The notes under the pieces were generated by a model that made no database searches, was not told the DNA's origin, and saw only the letters and a list, made by a program, of their open reading frames with translations. A stretch of 64,000 nucleotides of DNA from NCBI GenBank assembly GCA_020205615.1, contig CM035164.1, forward strand, positions 2,817,501-2,881,500, read 5' to 3'. Source of the stretch: Panax quinquefolius. Its lineage: Eukaryota; Streptophyta; Magnoliopsida; Apiales; Araliaceae. Every line of letters starts with the position of its first letter. Within the stretch, counting starts at the first letter, position 1. Shown one piece after another: positions 58,644 through 64,000 of the stretch. A program made the position numbers and the translations under genes.

Positions 58644-60527
58644 TGTTAGGTTTGTAATATTCATGAACGCAATCAAATTGCAAAAATAATGCGGAAACGT
58701 GTAAAATCAGAGTTTTAAAATTTTACAAACCATATACCCGGATCACCCTTTATGCACAATTATTAATTAAACGAAAAGATATGAAGAACAAACATACCCT
58801 TGAAGATCCGAGCTTCCTCAGGTACAAGTTCACCTCCAATCCTTTTCGCGTTCAACTTGAATCCACCGGGTTTGGTTCCTTCTTTTGATCAACATTAGCC
58901 ACCCAAGTGTTTGGCCTCTAGAGGTTATCCACCAAGGAAGAAAAAGATTCAAGAAGATAGGTGGTTGGCTAAACCCTAGTTTTTCTATCTCTATAGAAAA
59001 GGCGTACTCTCCCAACTGTTGGAAATTTTACGTATGTTGTAAAAGTCAACAACCACACCACCCATAATAAGACTCCTCTTATTTATAGATGTGTGCAACC
59101 CACCTTAACAATTAAGGAATTGGGTTTTATTTAATTAATTAAATTCTTTTAATTAATTAAGCTCCCTAATCTTATTAGGGATAATTAATTAAACTTCCTT
59201 TAATTAATTTTCCCTCCTAATCCTATTAGGAATAAATGAGAGTACTTATATTAAATTAATTCCTAAACTCTTTTAGAAATTAAAATAATAATAATTGTAA
59301 TAATATTAATAAGACTCCTCTTATTAATTTATATTTAATATTTCTAAAATATTAAATAATAAATATTAAGCTATTTAATTTATTCTATCACCATAGATTA
59401 AATTAAATATACTTAACTATATTATTACGATTATGCCATTAACTTCTTAAATAATTATTCTTCCTTTTATGGTGTGACCCTTTAGGTTCTCCATATTAAA
59501 CCTGGTTGTGAATAAATCAATTAGAACAATTCTAATCTTATTTAAATAAATAAATTAAACAATTAATTTATTTAAATAAATAATATTTATTCTACAATAG
59601 GGATAAGCCTCCCTAGCGATCAACGACTTTCCGGATAATATAGATTTCAACATTAATCATAAAAGAACCTTTGAGTAAATAGTTCTGCAAATAATTCAAT
59701 CCTTCCACCATACAATGTCCCAATTAAATATAAGACATGGAATTACTTTGTCAAGTCTTATTTTATTTAATTATATGTATTTCGACTCTTAAATGCACAA
59801 CTCAAATAATGCAAATTAGAAACTCCTTTCTAATTTCATTACTTATAACCAAGGACTACTTGGGTTGTTATTTATCGAATCACATAGGACATTTCTCTTC
59901 TTTAATAAAAGTGGTAGATTCTTTATTGATCATACATTATCTCCATGTACAACTTATTATACCCAAGCATACCCTTTGATATACCCTAAGGGTCTTAAGG
60001 AATAAGTCAAAGTATAACTCATCATACACAAGATACTATGATGATCTCAAGTCCAAGGATCACTTGACTACTATCACTACAGAAATTCCTATTGACGAGC
60101 AAGTAAAACTCCATTAGGTATTCCTTAGCGAGCCACGCTCGATGAACTTATTCTCTAATAAGCACCTACATACTTGCTTTAGTGTCTTCACACAAATGAT
60201 CATGAGATCAATCATCCTCATCCAATGAAAGCGTTAACGTATGTACCAATCTATCCGGATTCACTAATCCCCAATTTAGTAATCCAATGATTGGAAACTA
60301 TTTTAGTTTTAAGCTTTCTAAGAATTTAGATCTCATTAGAGTGATCATCATCATTATTCTAAAAGCATTGCTTAAAACTATGGGTTTATCACATATTATA
60401 AAACAGCATCATGTAGATAATTAAAAGCCTTTAATAAATTAATACTTTTATTAATAAATGAATAAGATTGTTACAAAGTATATGCTTTATCATCAAACAT
60501 GATTGGCATGTGTGCATATTACTTTCA
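58644..60527 (-). mobile_element. Ty1/copia 3' LTR (1884 bp)
   Basis: Minus sense from TGAAAGTAATATGC (60527) to TACAAACCTAACA (58644), so TG...CA. The purine-rich AAGTGGGAGATT just upstream is the usual copia polypurine tract. TATAAATAAG lies at 59087-59078. It was inserted into element E; target duplication cannot be tested because the other end is missing. Confidence 0.8.
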
Positions 60528-61600
60528 ATCTCCCACTTGTACTAAGCCAATCGCCATTGTATCTTATACTCTTCTTCTCTAAGTGACGATTATCCTGCTG
60601 TTGGATAAGCTTTAGTTAATGGATATGTAATGTTGTTCATGAGAGTCCACTATCTCTATAGTGATTTTCCATCTTTCAATGATTCTAATAATCAAATGAA
60701 AGTGCCACAACACATGTTTAGATCCAAGATGAGACTTAGGAACTATTCCTAGTTCTGTAATGAACTTTTAATCCAAACAATCAACTTGCAGCTTCATTTA
60801 TAGCTATATACTTTGTCTTTATCACTAAACCAAAGAACCTTTTGTTGTTTGGAACCTTTCCAATTCATTTGCACCACCGCTCAAGGTAACCTTTTTACCT
60901 TAAAGTGGATTTTTCTGTCGTCTTGGTGCGTAATGAAAAACTTGAGTCCGTTAAGCCCTCTAGTTTTAATTAAGACCCACCATGAATATGATCACATCCT
61001 TAGTGCTTGGGTTAAGCACTTTAAGATGTTTTCAACGTCTTCTGTTGATCTTCTCCGATGATGACCGATCAACATCAGGTCTCGTACATTTCATTGCATG
61101 CATGATTGTCACTCATGCGACCTCTCTTTTCAGGAGTCTGTGGGGACTATTAAGAGAGATACACTTCATAGCTCATCGACATGAGACATCTCTTGGAGTT
61201 TGCCATGCTAAACGACTTTAGCATCAAATGAATATACGTTCCTTGGGTTAAGTCGAGCATCCTCTTAAATCTATCTATATAGATTTATATCCCCAATTAA
61301 GATACTCTTCCAAATCATTCATGGAGGAATGTTTAGACAACTTTATCTTTACTGATTGTAGCATTGGTATGTAATTCCTCATCCGTAGTATATCAACATA
61401 TAATACTAGAAATTTCACGATGCTCCCACTGACCCTTTTGTACACACCAGGTTCATTCTCATTTTTGATAAAATCAAACTCTTTTGATTGCCTCATCAAA
61501 ACGAATGTTCCATATTTGAGAAACTTGCTTCAATCCATTTCTCCGAAAGTGTCTACAACACTTACCTCATCAGTATGTAATCGGATCATCATCTTCATGT
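60528..61600 (-). pseudogene. Ty1/copia reverse transcriptase/RNase H remnant
   Basis: The minus frame at 61275-61499 shows FDFIKNENEPGVYKRVSGS then IVKFLVLYVD, the copia RT block. The second aspartate of the YVDD site is lost to a small deletion. Upstream (61500-61560) WNIRFDEAIK-like coding follows in the expected order. Near 60590-60640 an ITYPLTKA-type RNase H end precedes the polypurine tract. Truncated at 61600 by the next LTR. Confidence 0.75.
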
Positions 61601-64000
61601 TGTGAGACCCCAGTTTTATCAATAAAGATTTAAATTTTTTTGAAATAATTTTTTATATTATGGTGTGAATTTGAGATAATATTATAGTTGTGGGTAGTAT
61701 TTATAAATTTTGCAAAGTATCAGTGGTTATATTATATTCGATTGGTGGGGAATATTCGGTTTAGCGAGGGAATATTAAATGCAATACTCAATCATTGGTG
61801 GACCCTGACAATGAATTATTGTCGGATTGAAAAAGCGACAAAAATATTTTATTGAAATAACGGCGGAAGTTTCTACCGTAGTTCTTTGTTGAACTACTTT
61901 CGGTAGTAAAAAATACGATGTCGTGTGGTTGCATAGTAGCACACGGTATTGATTATTGATGCTTATGTGAGAAGTCACTCGGTTTGATTCCATTATTGTC
62001 GATTAATAATATGAATTATTATAGCGATAATGACGTTTTGTTTTATTAGTATTATTAACGTAATAAAAGCGAAACATCTTTTATATAAAATAGAATACTT
62101 TATTAAAGTTATTACATAAATAGAATATATTATATTTTATTATGCATAGTGTTGCATAGTGTTTTGCATAGTGTTTTGCATAGTATTGCATAGTGTTTGC
62201 ATAGTAAAATGTTTTTATATAAATAGAATATATTATATTTTATTTAAAAGATTTTTTTAAATATGGATGAATCAGATTAAAGTAAATCAATCTGCAGACC
62301 GTTCATGGATTAATTACTATGCATTCCATTTTCCTATAAATAGAAGCTCATTCCTTCATTATTTTCTTACGAATTCATTGAAACTCTGAGAGAGAAATTA
62401 TAGAGAGAAGCTATAGAGAAAATTATAGAAAGAAGAAGAGTATTATTACTTCACTTTTCTATATTAGGTTCTTTTTTTACGGTAGGGGTGTTATTCTTTC
62501 TTCTTGAAGAGAACTTACATTATTCCATTCATTATTATTACATTTGGAATAACTTTTGTAAAAGTGGCATACCCTATACATAACTTTGTGTCTGCGGCAT
62601 ACCCTATACTTGGTGAAATCCTTATGTTATTCCATTGCTTATTATTACATTGGAATAACTTTGTATCTGTGATTTACCCTATACTTGGTGACATTCTTCT
62701 ATTATTACATTGGAACATCACATGCATGTGTTTTACAGGACTGTTCCGATTTTATTATTACATTGGAACATCACATGCATGTGTTTTACACGGACACAGG
62801 TTCCGTCTTTATCATTCATTTGAATATCCTATCATGTGTTTTACACCGGATCTGGTTCCATCTTTATTATTACATTGGAACATCACAGTCGATTGTGAAT
62901 TTCACGACTTTGGTTCGATTATTATTATTACATTGGAATAACTTTTATACATCTTGAATCTTTGCATGCATGGTGATTTCTTTTGTTATTCCATTCTTTA
63001 TTATACCCGGTTGGTTAAAACTTTGACTTCTATACTCCATGAAATTAGTAGAATATCCTTGATATTTGCGTTTCATCCAATATCTTTTCATGGAAATATT
63101 CTTACGATCATTCTTGAATTTTACTCTCTGAAAGCGATATCATGTTGACAATTTGGGCGTTAATAATTCATGGATTAAATAATTCTTGAACTTGTTTTAT
63201 TGAATTACTATGTCATTGTCATCATCCTCATGTTATATTATGTTATCTTTGGCTTACGTGCATAGATGAACTTAGTATGATTATGACCGGGGATCATTCG
63301 GTATAATCATGACTTGATATAAATGATGTGACAAAAGTCCTCGATGGCTTGTATGTGCGATGATGGATAGTTTTGGTATGATTATGACCGGGGGTGATTC
63401 GGTATAGTCATGACCATTGATAATTTGATGAAAATCCTTGGCCAAGTAGTGCGGGATGATTAGATGTGGTGGTTTATTTATTAAAATTTGAGTCTCGGTG
63501 ATAAAAATTGATGAAAACCTTTTAAAACCTAAAAGATAGTAGACTTTATTCTCTACTTGACTCTTTTAATGGATTGCTTATTCATTGCTGCTTAAAAGCG
63601 GTTGTCTATTGTATTTTATCGGTTTAACATTGTTGAAGGCTAATGATAATTTATTACGCATTATCTTAGTCATAATATTTCTTCTTTGGGCTAGTTGAGC
63701 TCACCCTTTTTCTTTCACTTTGTTCTCTTGAGAAATGAGAACATAGTTGGAGACGAGTCGAGGAGCGTAAGTAATGGTCCAGAGGATAGCATTAGTAGTC
63801 CTCACTATTCTGTGAAATAGTGTGATAATAGTTGTAATGAGGACTCCTTTTGAGTTTGTATAATATCTAGTAGACAATATTTGTATTCAAACTCACAGTT
63901 TATGTCGTATTGTACACGACAGTTATATTAGTAAGTTGTATTTGAATTTATGTACCATGTAAGTGGCGACCCAAGATGGGTGACGTATACCTAATTTTGG
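61601..64000 (+). mobile_element. Gypsy LTR running to the window end
   Basis: It starts TGTGAGACCCC and the window stops in CCTAATTTTGG, about ten bases before the expected terminus. It contains TATAAATA (62335-62342), a diverged hairpin minisatellite (62515-62945) and the block GGGCTAGTTGAGCTCACCC (63688-63706). At 2.4 kb it resembles the single-copy form of the LTR at 2008-6596. Frames 62504-63148 are repeats. Confidence 0.85.

Noticed and set aside
59737..61221. Plus-strand frames at 59737, 60813 and 60982
   Set aside because: They are antisense to a copia LTR and its RT/RNase H remnant.
62504..62941. 145-codon plus-strand frame
   Set aside because: It is the translation of the LTR hairpin minisatellite; repeats of HWN and YYYI reflect the DNA repeat and no domain is present.

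Overview
This is plant nuclear DNA, most likely from a eudicot. It is AT-rich and dominated by LTR retrotransposons. The one conserved host gene has 16 exons and encodes the chloroplast outer-envelope Omp85 protein OEP80 (TOC75-V), on the minus strand at 29188-40924. All 16 exons could be joined on GT-AG borders with matching phases into 2079 nt (692 codons plus stop), with no frameshift or internal stop. No bacterial-type gene, CRISPR array, rRNA or recognisable tRNA gene was seen.

Left block (1-24.4 kb): nested Ty3/gypsy elements, chromovirus-like (Tekay-type by inference). The oldest, C (minus), keeps fragments of gag, protease, RNase H and integrase. Element A (plus) appears to sit inside C, and its pol is split by a 4.6-kb solo LTR. 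Element B (minus, 8804-19341) has the fullest gag-pol and sits inside A's 3' LTR. B's 5' LTR is a rearranged composite: a 3.64-kb block containing part of A's LTR occurs twice, on both sides of B's internal region. A separate solo LTR (21962-24368) has a perfect 5-bp target-site duplication inside C's gag.

Middle (24.4-29.2 kb): (TA)n arrays, two related inverted-repeat mini-elements embedded in TA microsatellites, and a tandem duplication carrying two copies of a 128-codon coiled-coil ORF. One copy lies next to a primer-binding-site-like sequence and a copia-like LTR. OEP80 follows, with repeats in introns 1 and 14.

Right block (41.5-64 kb): a truncated LTR, unassigned sequence with microsatellites, and a tandem LTR-internal-LTR-internal-LTR array of a gypsy derivative that has lost nearly all coding sequence. 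Then come a Tat/Ogre-type gypsy remnant, the 3' end of another minus-strand gypsy element, a Ty1/copia 3' end inserted into it, and a plus-strand LTR running to the window end.

Most gypsy LTRs here belong to one related group. They share a TATA box, a splice-donor-like site about 150-200 bp downstream, arrays of short hairpin-forming repeats, an acceptor-like site and a conserved end. The most interesting signals are this possible intron inside the LTR, the duplicated inverted-LTR block, the tandem non-autonomous array, and a recurrent pair of alternative spellings at repeat positions that may reflect methylation-linked base-calling error.
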